Below, one piece after another: positions 39,964 to 49,335 of a stretch of DNA of 64,000 nucleotides. Location: positions 1,798,001-1,862,000 of the forward strand of contig NZ_JAFBBV010000001.1 of assembly GCF_016907365.1 (NCBI RefSeq), in the 5' to 3' direction. Source of the stretch: Oerskovia paurometabola (GTDB lineage Bacteria; Actinomycetota; Actinomycetes; Actinomycetales; Cellulomonadaceae). The notes under the pieces were generated by a model. It was not told the DNA's origin. It worked only from the letters and a program-made list of their open reading frames with translations, and searched no databases. The translations under genes and the position numbers were made by a program. Position 1 is the stretch's first letter. Every line of letters begins with the position of its first letter.

Positions 39964-39969
39964 TAGGCT
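39964..39969 (+). promoter_or_regulatory. -10 hexamer TAGGCT for the rimP-nusA-ylxR-infB operon
   Basis: TAGGCT fits TAnnnT; transcription would begin near 39976, giving a ~65-nt leader before rimP. No clear -35 box. Confidence 0.4.
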
Positions 39970-40039
39970 GATCCCGTACAACAACACACCGGTCGAATCC
40001 TTGCCCGGTGGGCAGTGGGAGCCGACGGGAGACCGAGAG

Positions 40040-40588
40040 ATGAACAAGGCGAAGCACGCCGGGGCGGACAGGGTCCGCCGGGTCGTGGAACCGGTCGTAC
40101 AGGCCGCAGACCTGTACCTGGAGGACGTGACCGTCACCCTGGCCGGAAGCCGCTCGGTAGTCCGCATCACGCTGGACCTCCCCGAGGACGCCCTGGGCAA
40201 CCTCGACCTGGACCGCGTCGCCGAGGTCTCGCGCGACATCAACACCGCGCTCGACGCGTCGAACGCCTTCCCGGGCGCCTACACGCTCGAGATCTCGACC
40301 CCCGGCACCTCCCGCCCGCTGACCGAGCTGCGCCACTTCAAGCGCGCCCGCGGGCGCGTCGTGCGCCTCGCGCTGCAGGACGGCGGGACCGTCGAAGGCC
40401 GTCTGCGGGACGTCGAGGACGGGAACCTGCTGCTCACCGACGCCACCGTGGAGTCCGTCGCGCTCGCCGACGTGGTCCGTGGGGCGATCCAGGTCGAGCT
40501 CAAGCGCGCCCTCGAGGTGGACCTCGGCCCGGAGATGGCTGTTGACGCGAACCCCGGGGCCGACGCCCCGAACGACGAGGAGGTCTGA
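40040..40588 (+). CDS. rimP: Ribosome maturation factor RimP
   Basis: 182 residues. RimP is needed for 30S assembly. Conserved parts are VRRVVEPVVQAADLYLEDVTVTLAGSRSVVRITLD, LDLDRVAEVSRDINTALDASNAFPGAYTLEISTPGTSRPLTELRHFKRARGR. The C-terminal SH3-like piece is GTVEGRLRDVEDGNLLL. The ATG at 40040 has GGGAG and GAG motifs upstream and matches the family start. It opens the classic rimP-nusA-ylxR-infB-rbfA order. Confidence 0.95.
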   Translation: MNKAKHAGADRVRRVVEPVVQAADLYLEDVTVTLAGSRSVVRITLDLPEDALGNLDLDRVAEVSRDINTALDASNAFPGAYTLEISTPGTSRPLTELRHFKRARGRVVRLALQDGGTVEGRLRDVEDGNLLLTDATVESVALADVVRGAIQVELKRALEVDLGPEMAVDANPGADAPNDEEV

Positions 40589-40591
40589 TCG

Positions 40592-41698
40592 ATGGACATC
40601 GACATGAGCGCGCTGCGCCTGCTGGAGCGCGAGAAGGACATCAGCCTCGACATCCTGGTGGCGGCGATCGAGCAGGCGCTGCTCTCCGCCTACCACCGGA
40701 CGCCCGACGCCTACGCGCGGGCACGGGTCGAGCTCGAGCGCCGCACGGGCCACGTCACGGTCTGGGCCCGCGAGGAGCTCCCGGCCGAGGAGGACGACGA
40801 GCCCGAGCTCGACGAGGACGGCCAGCCGGTCCGGCGCTACCGGGCTCCGGTGTTCGGGCCCGAGTTCGACCACACGCCCAAGGACTTCGGCCGCATCGCG
40901 ACCGCGACCGCGCGCCAGGTGATCGTGCAGCGGCTGCGCGACGCCGAGGACGACCAGATCCTCGGCACGTTCCGCGGCAAGGAGGGTGAGGTCCTGGCGG
41001 GCGTCATCCAGCAGGGCAACGACCCGCGCATGGTCCTCGTGGACGTGGGCGGCACCGAGGCGCTCCTGCCGCCGCACGAGCAGGTGCCGACCGAGGACTA
41101 CGTCCACGGCGAGCGCCTGCGCGCCTACGTCCTGGACGTGGCGCGCGGCATGAAGGGCCCCCAGATCACGCTGAGCCGGACCCACCCGAACCTCGTGCGC
41201 AAGCTGTTCGAGCTCGAGGTGCCCGAGGTCGCGGACGGTTCGGTCGAGATCATGGCGATCGCCCGCGAGGCCGGCCACCGGTCCAAGGTCGCGGTGCGCT
41301 CGCGCGTCGCGGGGCTCAACGCCAAGGGCGCCTGCATCGGCCCCATGGGCGCACGCGTCCGCGCCGTCATGGCCGAGCTCCACGGCGAGAAGATCGACAT
41401 CGTCGACTTCAGCGACGACCCGGCCGCGTTCGTGGCCAGCGCCCTGTCCCCGGCCCGTGTGACGTCCGTCACCGTCGTGGACGCCGAGGCTCGTGCCGCC
41501 CGCGTGGTCGTGCCGGACTTCCAGCTCTCCCTCGCGATCGGCAAGGAAGGGCAGAATGCCCGGCTCGCCGCGAAGCTCACGGGGTGGCGCATCGACATCC
41601 GCTCGGACGAGGGAGACCACGCCGGAGCGACGAGCGCCCGCGCCGTCGAGACCTCCGACGAGGGGGAGGAGCCGGGCACCGGTGGCGGAAACGGGTAA
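40592..41698 (+). CDS. nusA: Transcription termination/antitermination protein NusA
   Basis: 368 residues, the short actinobacterial form without the C-terminal acidic repeats of E. coli (495). The N-terminal RNA polymerase-binding domain begins [31 protein letters not shown] and carries an acidic insertion ([15 protein letters not shown]). The S1 domain has [15 protein letters not shown]1 has [37 protein letters not shown]2 ends [26 protein letters not shown]. It follows rimP by 3 nt with GAGGAGG upstream. Confidence 0.97.
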   Translation: MDIDMSALRLLEREKDISLDILVAAIEQALLSAYHRTPDAYARARVELERRTGHVTVWAREELPAEEDDEPELDEDGQPVRRYRAPVFGPEFDHTPKDFGRIATATARQVIVQRLRDAEDDQILGTFRGKEGEVLAGVIQQGNDPRMVLVDVGGTEALLPPHEQVPTEDYVHGERLRAYVLDVARGMKGPQITLSRTHPNLVRKLFELEVPEVADGSVEIMAIAREAGHRSKVAVRSRVAGLNAKGACIGPMGARVRAVMAELHGEKIDIVDFSDDPAAFVASALSPARVTSVTVVDAEARAARVVVPDFQLSLAIGKEGQNARLAAKLTGWRIDIRSDEGDHAGATSARAVETSDEGEEPGTGGGNG

Positions 41699-41704
41699 CA
41701 CCAG

Positions 41705-42043
41705 GTGAGCGGGCGCGCTAGACTGTCCTTGACTGGGCCACGAGTCCGGACACCGTCACACGACCCTTCAGGCGCTCATGCGCCCGTTCGAACGTGCGTC
41801 GGTTGCCGGGAGCGTGACCTGCGGTCTGTTCTTCTCCGCCTCGTGGTGGACCAGGCCGACGTCCCGGAGCCTCGGCTCGTCGTCGACGTCGGCCGGTCGC
41901 TCCCGGGGCGCGGCGCCTGGCTCCACGATGCTCGGCGTTGCCTCGAGCTGGCCGAGCGTCGACGAGCCTTCCCCCGGGCCCTGCGTCTCGCAGGTCCCGT
42001 GGACCTCGCCGGAGCCCGAGCCCATCTCGACAGGGAAGACTGA
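41705..42043 (+). CDS. ylxR: YlxR (DUF448) RNA-binding protein
   Basis: 112 residues. The family mark is PVRTCVGCRERDLRSVLLRLVVD, followed by VDVGRSLPGRGAWLHDARRCLELAERRRAFPRALRL. YlxR proteins are small basic RNA-binding or nucleoid-associated proteins usually found between nusA and infB, as here. The GTG at 41705 is 6 nt after the nusA stop. Confidence 0.92.
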   Translation: MSGRARLSLTGPRVRTPSHDPSGAHAPVRTCVGCRERDLRSVLLRLVVDQADVPEPRLVVDVGRSLPGRGAWLHDARRCLELAERRRAFPRALRLAGPVDLAGARAHLDRED

Positions 42044-42051
42044 CCCGTCGT

Positions 42052-42080
42052 CAGTCATCGCCAGTCATCGTCAGTCGGCG
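42052..42080 (+). repeat. 10-bp tandem repeat in the ylxR-infB gap
   Basis: CAGTCATCG occurs at 42052-42060 and 42062-42070, and a partial CAGTCGGCG at 42072-42080, at a 10-bp period. Confidence 0.7.
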
Positions 42081-42177
42081 GTCCCGGCCTGCGGCGCACC
42101 ACGTGCCGCGACGGCCGAACCGCGCCAGTACCGCACGAACACCGCACGAATCGTCGACAAGGAAGCGGGTTAGAAGC

Positions 42178-42216
42178 CGATGGGCACCCGATGAGTACCC
42201 AGCGATGAGCACCCAG
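42178..42216 (+). repeat. Degenerate 11-14-bp tandem repeat in the infB leader
   Basis: CGATGGGCACC (42178-42188), CGATGAGTACCCAG (42189-42202) and CGATGAGCACCCAG (42203-42216) lie head to tail, 49 bp before the infB start. Translation of this part is not expected. Confidence 0.75.
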
Positions 42217-42264
42217 CACTAAAGACGGTCCTCCCTGTTTCGGGTGGGCCGAGACAGGAGAGTT

Positions 42265-45189
42265 GTGGCAAAGGTCCGCGTCTACGAGCTCGCTAAGGAG
42301 CTCGGGGTGGAGAGCAAGACCATCATGACCAAGCTGACGGAACTCGGTGAGTTCGTCCGCTCGGCATCCTCGACCATCGAACCGCCGGTCGTCCGCAAGC
42401 TGCGAGACACCTTCCCGGCCGGTGGCACGGAGAGCGCAAGCGCTCCCGCCAAGCCCGCGCCGGCTCGCCCGGCAGCACCCAAGCCTGCGCCCGCAGCAGA
42501 GGCCGCCCCGGCGCCTGCTGCTCCGGCACCGGCTGCCCCCGCGGCCCCGGCGCCCGCCGCACCCAAGGCTCCCGCACCGGCCCCCGCCAAGGAGGCCCCC
42601 GCGAGCCCTGCGTTCGTCGAGCCCGCTGCCGAGGCCAAGAAGCCCGCAGCGCCGGCGCCCGCGCCTGCCGCGGAGCGCAAGCCGTCGGCGTCGCCCAAGC
42701 CGGCCGGTGGCGGCAACGCCCCCGCGCCCGGCCCTCGCCCCGCAGCAGCCCGCCCCGGCGGCTCCGGCGGTGGCGCGCGTCCTGGCGCCCCGCGCCCGGG
42801 CAACAACCCGTTCGCCTCGAGCCAGGGCATGCCGCGTTCCGGCTCCCCGCGCCCGGGCAACAACCCGTTCGCCTCGAGCCAGGGCATGCCCCGGCCCGGC
42901 GCGCGTCCGGAGCGTGCCGCGGACCCCGCGGCCAACGCGAACCCCGCAGCAGGCAGCGCCGAGCGTTCCGGTGGACCCCGTCCCGGTGGTCCCCGTCCCG
43001 CGCCGCGTCCTGGTGCACCTCGCCCCAACCCGGGCATGATGCCGGGTCGCACCTCGATCGGTCGCCCCGGTGACCGTCCTGCTCCCGGCGGTCGTCCGGG
43101 CGGTGGCGGCGGTGCAGGTGGCGGTCGCGGCGGCTTCGCCGGTCGTCCCGGCGGCGCCGGTGGCGGCCCCGGCGGCGGTGGCGCTCCCGGTGGTGGCGGC
43201 GGCTTCGCCGGTCGCCCCGGTGGTGGCGGTCGTGGTGGTGCCGGTCGCGGCAGCACGCAGGGTGCGTTCGGTCGTGCCGGAGGGCGCCCCGTCCGTGGGC
43301 GCAAGTCGAAGCGGGCGAAGCGCCAGGAGTTCGAGCAGATGCAGGCCCCCTCGCTGGGTGGCGTGCAGGTTCCCCGTGGGAACGGCTCGACCGTGGTGCG
43401 CCTGCGTCACGGCTCCTCGCTCAACGACTTCGCCGACAAGATCGACGCGAACCCCGCGAGCCTCGTGACGGTGCTGTTCCACCTCGGTGAGATGGCGACC
43501 GCCACGCAGTCCCTCGACGAGGACACGTTCGGCTCGCTCGCGGCAGAGCTCGGCTACGTCATCGAGATGGTCTCGGCGGAGGAAGAGGACCGCGAGCTCC
43601 TCGGTGCCTTCGACATCGACCTCGATGCCGAGCTCGAGGGCGAGGGCGACGACGAGCTCCAGGCTCGTCCGCCCGTCGTCACCGTCATGGGTCACGTCGA
43701 CCACGGTAAGACGCGACTGCTCGACGCGATCCGTCAGACCGACGTCATCTCTGGCGAGGCCGGCGGCATCACGCAGCACATCGGTGCCTACCAGGTCCGT
43801 CACGAGCACGAGGGCGTCGAGCGTCCCATCACGTTCATCGACACCCCGGGTCACGAGGCGTTCACCGCCATGCGTGCTCGTGGTGCCCAGGTCACCGACA
43901 TCGCGATCCTCGTGGTCGCGGCCGACGACGGCGTCATGCCGCAGACGGTCGAGGCGCTCAACCACGCGCAGTCGGCCGGCGTGCCGATCGTCGTCGCGGT
44001 GAACAAGGTGGACAAGGAGTCGGCGAACCCGGCCAAGATCCGCCAGCAGCTCACCGAGTACAACCTGGTGGCCGAGGAGTACGGCGGCGACACCATGTTC
44101 GTCGACGTGTCCGCGAAGCAGAACATGGGCATCGACGCGCTGCTCGAGGCCGTCCTCCTCACGGCGGACGCCTCGCTCGACCTGCGCGCCAACCCGGACA
44201 AGGACGCACGAGGCGTCGCCATCGAGGCGAACCTCGACAAGGGCCGCGGCGCCGTCGCGACCGTCCTGGTCCAGTCCGGCACGCTCCACGTCGGGGACGC
44301 GATCGTCGCGGGCACCGCCCACGGCCGTGTCCGTGCCATGTTCGACGAGCACGGCAACAACGTCACCGAGGCGGGCCCCGCCCGCCCCGTCATGGTGCTC
44401 GGGCTCGCGTCCGTGCCCAGCGCCGGTGACACGTTCCTCGTGGCACCCGACGAGCGCACCGCCCGTCAGATCGCCGAGAAGCGGGAGGCCGCCGAGCGCG
44501 CAGCCCTCCTGGCCAAGCGTCGCAAGCGCGTCAGCCTCGAGGACTTCGCCCAGGCGCTCGAGCAGGGCAAGGTCGAGACCCTCAACCTGGTCCTCAAGGG
44601 CGACGTGTCGGGTGCCGTCGAGGCACTCGAGGACGCGCTGCTGCAGATCGATGTCGGCGACGAGGTCCAGCTGCGCATCATCCACCGCGGCGTCGGTGCG
44701 ATCACCCAGAACGACGTCAACCTGGCGACCGTGGACAACGCGATCATCATCGGGTTCAACGTCAAGTACGGCGAGCGCGTCGAGGCACTGGCGGAGCGCG
44801 AAGGCGTCGACGTCCGGTTCTACTCGATCATCTACCAGGCGATCGACGACGTCGAAGCAGCGCTCAAGGGCATGCTCAAGCCCGAGTACGAAGAGGCGCA
44901 GCTCGGCACCGCCGAGATCCGCGAGGTCTTCCGTTCCTCCAAGTTCGGGAACATCGCGGGTTCGATCGTCCGCTCCGGCGAGATCCGACGGAACTCCAAG
45001 GCGCGCGTCCTGCGTGGGGGTGCCGTCGTCGGCGACAACCTCACGGTCGAGTCGCTCAAGCGGTTCAAGGACGACGCCACGGAGGTCCGTGAGGGCTTCG
45101 AGTGCGGTATCGGCCTCGGGTCGTTCAACGACCTGCAGATCGGCGACACGATCGAGACGTTCGAGATGCGGGAGAAGCCGCGCAGCTGA
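42265..45189 (+). CDS. infB: Translation initiation factor IF-2
   Basis: 974 residues. IF2 brings fMet-tRNA to the ribosome. The N-terminal [30 protein letters not shown] is the standard IF2_N. A ~330-residue low-complexity Ala/Pro then Gly/Arg-rich part follows and includes a 19-residue duplication ([15 protein letters not shown]). The G-domain has [14 protein letters not shown] (about residue 476), [17 protein letters not shown] and [11 protein letters not shown]-terminal domains end [23 protein letters not shown]. The GTG at 42265 has AGGAGAG just upstream and gives the family start; the frame begins 21 nt earlier. Confidence 0.97.
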   Translation: MAKVRVYELAKELGVESKTIMTKLTELGEFVRSASSTIEPPVVRKLRDTFPAGGTESASAPAKPAPARPAAPKPAPAAEAAPAPAAPAPAAPAAPAPAAPKAPAPAPAKEAPASPAFVEPAAEAKKPAAPAPAPAAERKPSASPKPAGGGNAPAPGPRPAAARPGGSGGGARPGAPRPGNNPFASSQGMPRSGSPRPGNNPFASSQGMPRPGARPERAADPAANANPAAGSAERSGGPRPGGPRPAPRPGAPRPNPGMMPGRTSIGRPGDRPAPGGRPGGGGGAGGGRGGFAGRPGGAGGGPGGGGAPGGGGGFAGRPGGGGRGGAGRGSTQGAFGRAGGRPVRGRKSKRAKRQEFEQMQAPSLGGVQVPRGNGSTVVRLRHGSSLNDFADKIDANPASLVTVLFHLGEMATATQSLDEDTFGSLAAELGYVIEMVSAEEEDRELLGAFDIDLDAELEGEGDDELQARPPVVTVMGHVDHGKTRLLDAIRQTDVISGEAGGITQHIGAYQVRHEHEGVERPITFIDTPGHEAFTAMRARGAQVTDIAILVVAADDGVMPQTVEALNHAQSAGVPIVVAVNKVDKESANPAKIRQQLTEYNLVAEEYGGDTMFVDVSAKQNMGIDALLEAVLLTADASLDLRANPDKDARGVAIEANLDKGRGAVATVLVQSGTLHVGDAIVAGTAHGRVRAMFDEHGNNVTEAGPARPVMVLGLASVPSAGDTFLVAPDERTARQIAEKREAAERAALLAKRRKRVSLEDFAQALEQGKVETLNLVLKGDVSGAVEALEDALLQIDVGDEVQLRIIHRGVGAITQNDVNLATVDNAIIIGFNVKYGERVEALAEREGVDVRFYSIIYQAIDDVEAALKGMLKPEYEEAQLGTAEIREVFRSSKFGNIAGSIVRSGEIRRNSKARVLRGGAVVGDNLTVESLKRFKDDATEVREGFECGIGLGSFNDLQIGDTIETFEMREKPRS
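42788..42890 (+). repeat. 57-bp-period duplication inside infB
   Basis: A 46-bp sequence at 42788-42833 is repeated exactly at 42845-42890, 57 bp (19 codons) apart, duplicating [15 protein letters not shown] in the linker. The exact identity suggests recent slippage. Confidence 0.85.
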
Positions 45190-45212
45190 CGTACCTCTCC
45201 GCTGACGCCTAC

Positions 45213-45286
45213 CCGTGAGGTGTGGTGGGTCTACCGCGGGCCTGGCGGCCCGTGCCAGACCCACCACGACCCGCCGCACCTCACGG
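45213..45286 (+). other. Three-helix RNA structure between infB and rbfA
   Basis: Nested perfect stems: CCGTGAGGTG (45213-45222) with 45277-45286; TGGTGGGTCT (45223-45232) with 45257-45266; CGGGCC (45237-45242) with 45247-45252. The first two are contiguous on the 5' side. It may be an infB terminator, a processing site or an rbfA leader. Confidence 0.65.
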
Positions 45287-45382
45287 CCGGCGTCGGCGGA
45301 GCTGTTCGTTCACGCACGTCGCCCGAAGGGGCCCACCGCGGGCTGAAACCCCGGGGGCTCACCCTGATGAAAGGACTGGACC

Positions 45383-45856
45383 ATGGTCGACAAGCCCAGG
45401 GCTCGGAAGCTCGCTGACCGCATCAAGGTCATCGTGGCGCAGATGCTCGACACCCGGATCAAGGACCCCCGTCTCGGGTTCGTGACCATCACCGACGTGC
45501 GCGTGACCGGTGACCTGCAGAACGCCTCGGTGTTCTACACGGTCTACGGCAACGACGAGGAGCGGGCAGGGACCGCCGCGGCGCTCGAGAGCGCCAAGGG
45601 GATCATCCGCTCCGAGGTCGGCAAGCAGACCGGTATCCGGCTCACGCCGACGCTCGAGTTCCACCTCGACTCGGTGCCGGACACCGCGGCCCACCTCGAC
45701 GTCGCCCTCCACGAGGCGGCACGTCGTGACGCAGAGCTGGCCGCGCTGCGCGAGAAGGCCACGTACGCCGGCGACGCCGACCCGTACAAGAAGCCTGCCG
45801 ACGACGCGGCCGAGGCCGACGGGTCCGCGGGCTCCGACGAGGTCGCACCCGCCTGA
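45383..45856 (+). CDS. rbfA: Ribosome-binding factor A
   Basis: 157 residues. RbfA is a KH-fold factor for 16S rRNA 5'-end maturation and cold adaptation. The sequence has [54 protein letters not shown] and [29 protein letters not shown]. The final ~35 residues are an acidic tail. AAAGGA lies ~9 nt before the ATG. In most actinobacteria truB follows directly; here an exporter/regulator pair intervenes. Confidence 0.96.
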   Translation: MVDKPRARKLADRIKVIVAQMLDTRIKDPRLGFVTITDVRVTGDLQNASVFYTVYGNDEERAGTAAALESAKGIIRSEVGKQTGIRLTPTLEFHLDSVPDTAAHLDVALHEAARRDAELAALREKATYAGDADPYKKPADDAAEADGSAGSDEVAPA

Positions 45857-45910
45857 CGGCGAGCACTCGCATCCTGCCGAGCGATCGGGAGGGTGCGGCA
45901 CGACGAGCAC

Positions 45911-45952
45911 AGCGGAACGGCCGGTCCCCTTCGAGGGGCCGGCCGTTCCGCT
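45911..45952. terminator. Bidirectional hairpin between rbfA and the MFS gene
   Basis: AGCGGAACGGCCGG-T-CCCCT (45911-45930) pairs with 45934-45952, with one bulged T and a 3-nt loop, between convergent gene ends. Confidence 0.75.
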
Positions 45953-45965
45953 GTCCGGGGCCGCG

Positions 45966-47420
45966 CTACGCCGTCGGGCGGGTGGAGCGGCGGGGGAGGA
46001 ACGTCGCCGCGACCGCTCCCACGGCCACGCTCGCCGCGCCGACCCAGAGTGCCGCCGGCAGGCCCTGCGTGAACAGCTCCGGGGTGAGCGCCCCGCCGGC
46101 GGCCTGGAAGACCGCGACCAGGACCGCGACGCCGAGCGCCACGCCCACCTCGCGCAGGGTCGAGTTGGTCGAGCTGGCGGTCGCGTTGTCGGACTCGTCC
46201 ATGTCGACCAGGACGGCCGTCGCGCTCGGCGCGAACGTCAGGCCCATGCCGACACCCGCGAGCACGAAGGCCGGGACGAGCTCGGCGTACGTCGCGCCAG
46301 AGGACACGAGGGCGAGCCAGGCGAGCGCGAGGGTCTGGAGGGTCAGACCCGTCACGAGCAGCGTGCGGATGCCCAGGCGCGGCGCGAGCACGCCCGCGAG
46401 CGGTGCCACGAGCATGGGGGCCGCTGTCCACGGGAGCGTGCGGACTCCTGCCTCGAGCGGTGAGAGCCCCTCGGCGATCTGGAAGTACTGGATGAGCAGG
46501 AACACCGCGCCGAACATGCCGAGCGAGAACGCGAAGCCGGACACGTTCGCTACCGCGAAGCTGCGCGAGCGGAACAGGCGCATCGGGACGAGGGGGGAGC
46601 CGCCGACGCGTGCGACGCGCTGCTCCCACCCGACGAAGGCCGCGAGCAGCAGCACGGACCCGGCCAGCAGCGAGAGCACGACGGCGGAGGTCCACCCGTC
46701 CTCGTTGCCGCGGATGATGCCCCAGACCCCTGCGAAGACCCCGGACCCGGCGAGAGCGAGGCCCACGAGGTCGATCGGTCCGCGGCGGCCGAACGACTCG
46801 CGCAGCGCGACGAACACGAGCGGGACCGCGACGAGCGCGACGGGCACGTTGATCCAGAAGATCGCCTCCCAGCTCATGCCCTCGACGACCGCCCCGCCCA
46901 CGAGCGGGCCGAGCGCGACGCCGAGCCCCGAGACGCCGCCCCAGATCCCGATCGCGAGCGCGCGCCGGGCGCGGGGCACGGCGTCGGCGATGAGGGCGAG
47001 GGACAGCGGCATGATCGCGGCGGCGCCGGCGCCCTGGACGGCTCGCGCCGCGATGAGTGCGGAGGGGGTGTCGGCGAGCGCGCACGCGACCGACGCGAGC
47101 GTGAACACGGCGATCCCGACGACGAAGACGCGGCGACGTCCGAACCGGTCGCCGAGCGAGGCGGCGACGAGCATGAGGGTCGCGAACGCGAGCGTGTAGG
47201 CGTTGACGAACCACTGGAGCTGCTCGACGCTCGGCCGCAGCGCGCGGGCGATGACGGGCAGGGCGCCGGTCACGACGAGGTTGTCGAGCGTGGCCATGAA
47301 CATGGGCAGCGAGGCGGCCACCAGGACGAGTGCGAGGGGCCGACGGCGGCGCGCACCGGGGGAGCGGACGTCGACGGTCTCGACGGTGGGCGGCCGGTCG
47401 GGTGGGGCGGTCGTGGACAT
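45966..47420 (-). CDS. MFS multidrug exporter, DHA2 (14-helix) family
   Basis: 484 residues on the reverse strand, a complete EmrB/QacA-type proton antiporter with about 14 membrane helices. Marks: FMATLDNLVVTGALPVIARAL in helix 1, LGDRFGRRRVFVVG between helices 2 and 3, ARAVQGAGAAAIMPLSLALIAD, and motif C-like GVSGLGVALGPLVGGAVVEGMSWEAIFWINVPVAL. The ATG at 47420 (reverse strand) is chosen because AGGAG lies 5 nt upstream; a GTG two codons earlier overlaps that ribosome binding site. Divergent from a TetR gene, the usual arrangement of a drug-induced exporter. Substrate unknown. Confidence 0.92.
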   Translation of the reverse strand: MSTTAPPDRPPTVETVDVRSPGARRRRPLALVLVAASLPMFMATLDNLVVTGALPVIARALRPSVEQLQWFVNAYTLAFATLMLVAASLGDRFGRRRVFVVGIAVFTLASVACALADTPSALIAARAVQGAGAAAIMPLSLALIADAVPRARRALAIGIWGGVSGLGVALGPLVGGAVVEGMSWEAIFWINVPVALVAVPLVFVALRESFGRRGPIDLVGLALAGSGVFAGVWGIIRGNEDGWTSAVVLSLLAGSVLLLAAFVGWEQRVARVGGSPLVPMRLFRSRSFAVANVSGFAFSLGMFGAVFLLIQYFQIAEGLSPLEAGVRTLPWTAAPMLVAPLAGVLAPRLGIRTLLVTGLTLQTLALAWLALVSSGATYAELVPAFVLAGVGMGLTFAPSATAVLVDMDESDNATASSTNSTLREVGVALGVAVLVAVFQAAGGALTPELFTQGLPAALWVGAASVAVGAVAATFLPRRSTRPTA

Positions 47421-47473
47421 GGTCACTCCTCGAATCAGGTAAGCATCGGATGATTACTACGATTCCGACGCTA

Positions 47474-47489
47474 GTTATCGACTGATAAC
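47474..47489. promoter_or_regulatory. TetR-type operator palindrome
   Basis: GTTATC-GACT-GATAAC, 6-bp perfect arms with a 4-bp spacer. It fills the spacer of the exporter promoter and overlaps the TAACCT -10 box of tetR, so one bound dimer could silence both genes. Confidence 0.6.
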
Positions 47490-47491
47490 CT
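47486..47491 (+). promoter_or_regulatory. -10 hexamer TAACCT of the tetR gene (leaderless type)
   Basis: TAACCT ends 7 nt before the ATG at 47499 and overlaps the right arm of the palindrome. Confidence 0.45.
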
Positions 47492-47498
47492 TGTCAAC

Positions 47499-48167
47499 AT
47501 GGAGAGCGCACCGAGTTCCGAGCGGGCCCCGTCCGTCGAGGCGGGGGAGCCGACGCGCCGCATGTCCCGGGACGAGCGCCGCGAGCAGATCCTCGACGCG
47601 GCGACCGCGGTGTTCGCCGCGGGCGGCTACGCGGGGACCAGCACCGACCAGGTCGCCCGCGCCGCAGGAGTCTCCCAGCCCTACGTCGTGCGCATGTTCG
47701 GCACCAAGCACGAGCTCTTCGCCGAGGTGTTCGACCGCATCGGTCGGCGCATCGTCGGGGCCTTCTCCGCGGTGCCCCGAGGCCCTGAGGCCGCGGCCGA
47801 GCTCGGCTCGGCCTACGTCCGCCTCCTCGCCGACCGCAACCTGCTGCTCGTCCTGATGCACGGCTTCGCAGCCGGGGCGGACCCGGTCTTCGGAACGCGC
47901 TCGCGCGAGATCTTCGTCCAGATCTTCGAGATCTACCAGGACCGCACGGGCGGCACGCTCGAGCAGGCGCGAGACTTCCTCGCCCAGGGCATGCTGCTGA
48001 ACACTCTCCTCGCGATCGGCGCCCCCGAGCACTTCGGCGACGACCCGCGCCTGGCCGCGCTCATGCTCTGTGCCTTCGGCGACGCGCTGCCCGCGGTCGA
48101 CCCGGCTGCCCAGGTCGCACCGGACAGGGGTCGGGCCGCCCCGTGGCCCGAGTCCTCCCGGCGCTGA
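47499..48167 (+). CDS. TetR/AcrR-family transcriptional regulator
   Basis: 222 residues. The N-terminal helix-turn-helix is typical: RREQILDAATAVFAAGGYAGTSTDQVARAAGVSQPYVVRMFGTKHELFAEVFDRI (about residues 27-82). The C-terminal ligand-binding domain is helical and unassignable. It diverges from the MFS exporter across a 78-bp region with a palindromic operator, so it probably represses the exporter and itself until a drug binds. truB lies 56 nt downstream in the same direction and may partly depend on this transcript. Confidence 0.92.
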   Translation: MESAPSSERAPSVEAGEPTRRMSRDERREQILDAATAVFAAGGYAGTSTDQVARAAGVSQPYVVRMFGTKHELFAEVFDRIGRRIVGAFSAVPRGPEAAAELGSAYVRLLADRNLLLVLMHGFAAGADPVFGTRSREIFVQIFEIYQDRTGGTLEQARDFLAQGMLLNTLLAIGAPEHFGDDPRLAALMLCAFGDALPAVDPAAQVAPDRGRAAPWPESSRR

Positions 48168-48223
48168 CGCGACCGCTCCACCTGCACACGCTCTTCTCCC
48201 GCCCCCCGAGCACGAGGACCACG

Positions 48224-49186
48224 ATGACGCACGACCAGAAGCCGGTGCGCGAGCGCCGCCCCACCGCCCCCGACGGCCTCGTGATCGTCGACAAGCCCCA
48301 GGGGCTCACGAGCCACGACGTGGTGGCTCGCCTGCGCCGGCTCGCGGGCACCCGCAAGGTGGGCCACGCGGGCACGCTCGACCCCATGGCGACGGGGGTG
48401 CTCGTCCTGGGGATCGGGCGCGCGACCAAGCTCCTGACGTACGTCGTGGGCGCGGACAAGGAGTACACCGCGACGATCCGGCTGGGCGCCGCCACGACGA
48501 CGGACGACGCCGAGGGCGAGACCACCTCGCGCGCGGACGCCTCGGCTGTGACGCGCGGGGCGATCGACGCGGGCGTCGCGCTCCTGACCGGTCCCATCGA
48601 GCAGGTGCCGAGCTCGGTGTCCGCGATCAAGGTCGACGGGCAGCGCGCGTACGCGCTCGTGCGCTCGGGCGAGCAGGTCGAGCTCACCGCCCGCCCGGTA
48701 ACGATCTCGCGCTTCGACGTCCACGAGGTGCGGCCGGTCCCGGCCGTGGAGCCGGGCGACCTCCCTGCGCTCGACGTCGACGTCACGGTCGTGTGCTCCT
48801 CGGGGACGTACATCCGCGCGCTCGCCCGTGACCTGGGCGCGGGCCTCGGCGTCGGCGGGCACCTCACGGCCCTGCGCCGCACGCGCGTGGGCGGCTACAC
48901 GATCGAGGGTGCCTCGACGCTCGACGAGCTCGAGGCGCAGGTGGAGCGTGACGGCGTCCTCGCGACGCTCCCGCTCGCCGACGCGGCCCGCGCGACGTTC
49001 CCTGCCCGCGACCTCACGCCCGAGGAGCGCACCGCGCTGTCCTACGGCAAGTGGGTGGACCCGTCCGCGCAGGACGTCACGACGGCGGCGATCGGCGAGG
49101 ACGGGGCGCTCGTCGCGCTGCTCGAGAACGTGGTGCGCGAGGGCAAGCACAAGGCCAAGCCCGTGATCGTCTTCGCCCCGGCGTGA
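48224..49186 (+). CDS. truB: tRNA pseudouridine(55) synthase TruB
   Basis: 320 residues. TruB makes the universal pseudouridine 55 in the T-loop of tRNAs. DGLVIVDKPQGLTSHDVVARLRRL opens the fold, and the catalytic Asp is in VGHAGTLDPMATGVLVLGIGRATKL near residue 52. Further motifs are EYTATIRLG, QVPSSVSAIKVDGQRAYALVRSGE and SSGTYIRALARDLGAGLGVGGHLTALRRTRVG. The ATG at 48224 has GAGGA 6-10 nt upstream. The frame extends to 48143 within tetR, but that part lacks homology. Confidence 0.96.
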   Translation: MTHDQKPVRERRPTAPDGLVIVDKPQGLTSHDVVARLRRLAGTRKVGHAGTLDPMATGVLVLGIGRATKLLTYVVGADKEYTATIRLGAATTTDDAEGETTSRADASAVTRGAIDAGVALLTGPIEQVPSSVSAIKVDGQRAYALVRSGEQVELTARPVTISRFDVHEVRPVPAVEPGDLPALDVDVTVVCSSGTYIRALARDLGAGLGVGGHLTALRRTRVGGYTIEGASTLDELEAQVERDGVLATLPLADAARATFPARDLTPEERTALSYGKWVDPSAQDVTTAAIGEDGALVALLENVVREGKHKAKPVIVFAPA

Positions 49187-49335
49187 GCACGGGCGCGGAC
49201 CGCGGGTGACCGCAGGCCGGTTCGATGGGGACCCCGAGGCCGACTCGTGGCAATCTTGACCAGGCGCGCCGTGGGTGCGCGCCGTCGTCGGGCCTCCTGA
49301 GCGGGCCCGCCTCACACACTTCTCGAGGAGTACGC

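Larger units (their letters stand above)
47468..47497 (-). promoter_or_regulatory. Promoter of the MFS exporter
   Basis: Read on the reverse strand: -35 TTGACA (complement of 47492-47497), 18-bp spacer, -10 TAGCGT (complement of 47468-47473, TAnnnT). The spacer is filled by the palindrome 47474-47489. Confidence 0.6.

Noticed and set aside
42178..42216. Repeats before infB as a riboswitch or T-box
   Set aside because: No recognisable riboswitch core or T-box bulge was found; only tandem repetition is visible.
42055..45279. Reverse-strand open frame of 1074 codons opposite infB
   Set aside because: It mirrors infB and contains only composition-driven repeats (Thr/Ala/Gly from the IF2 linker).
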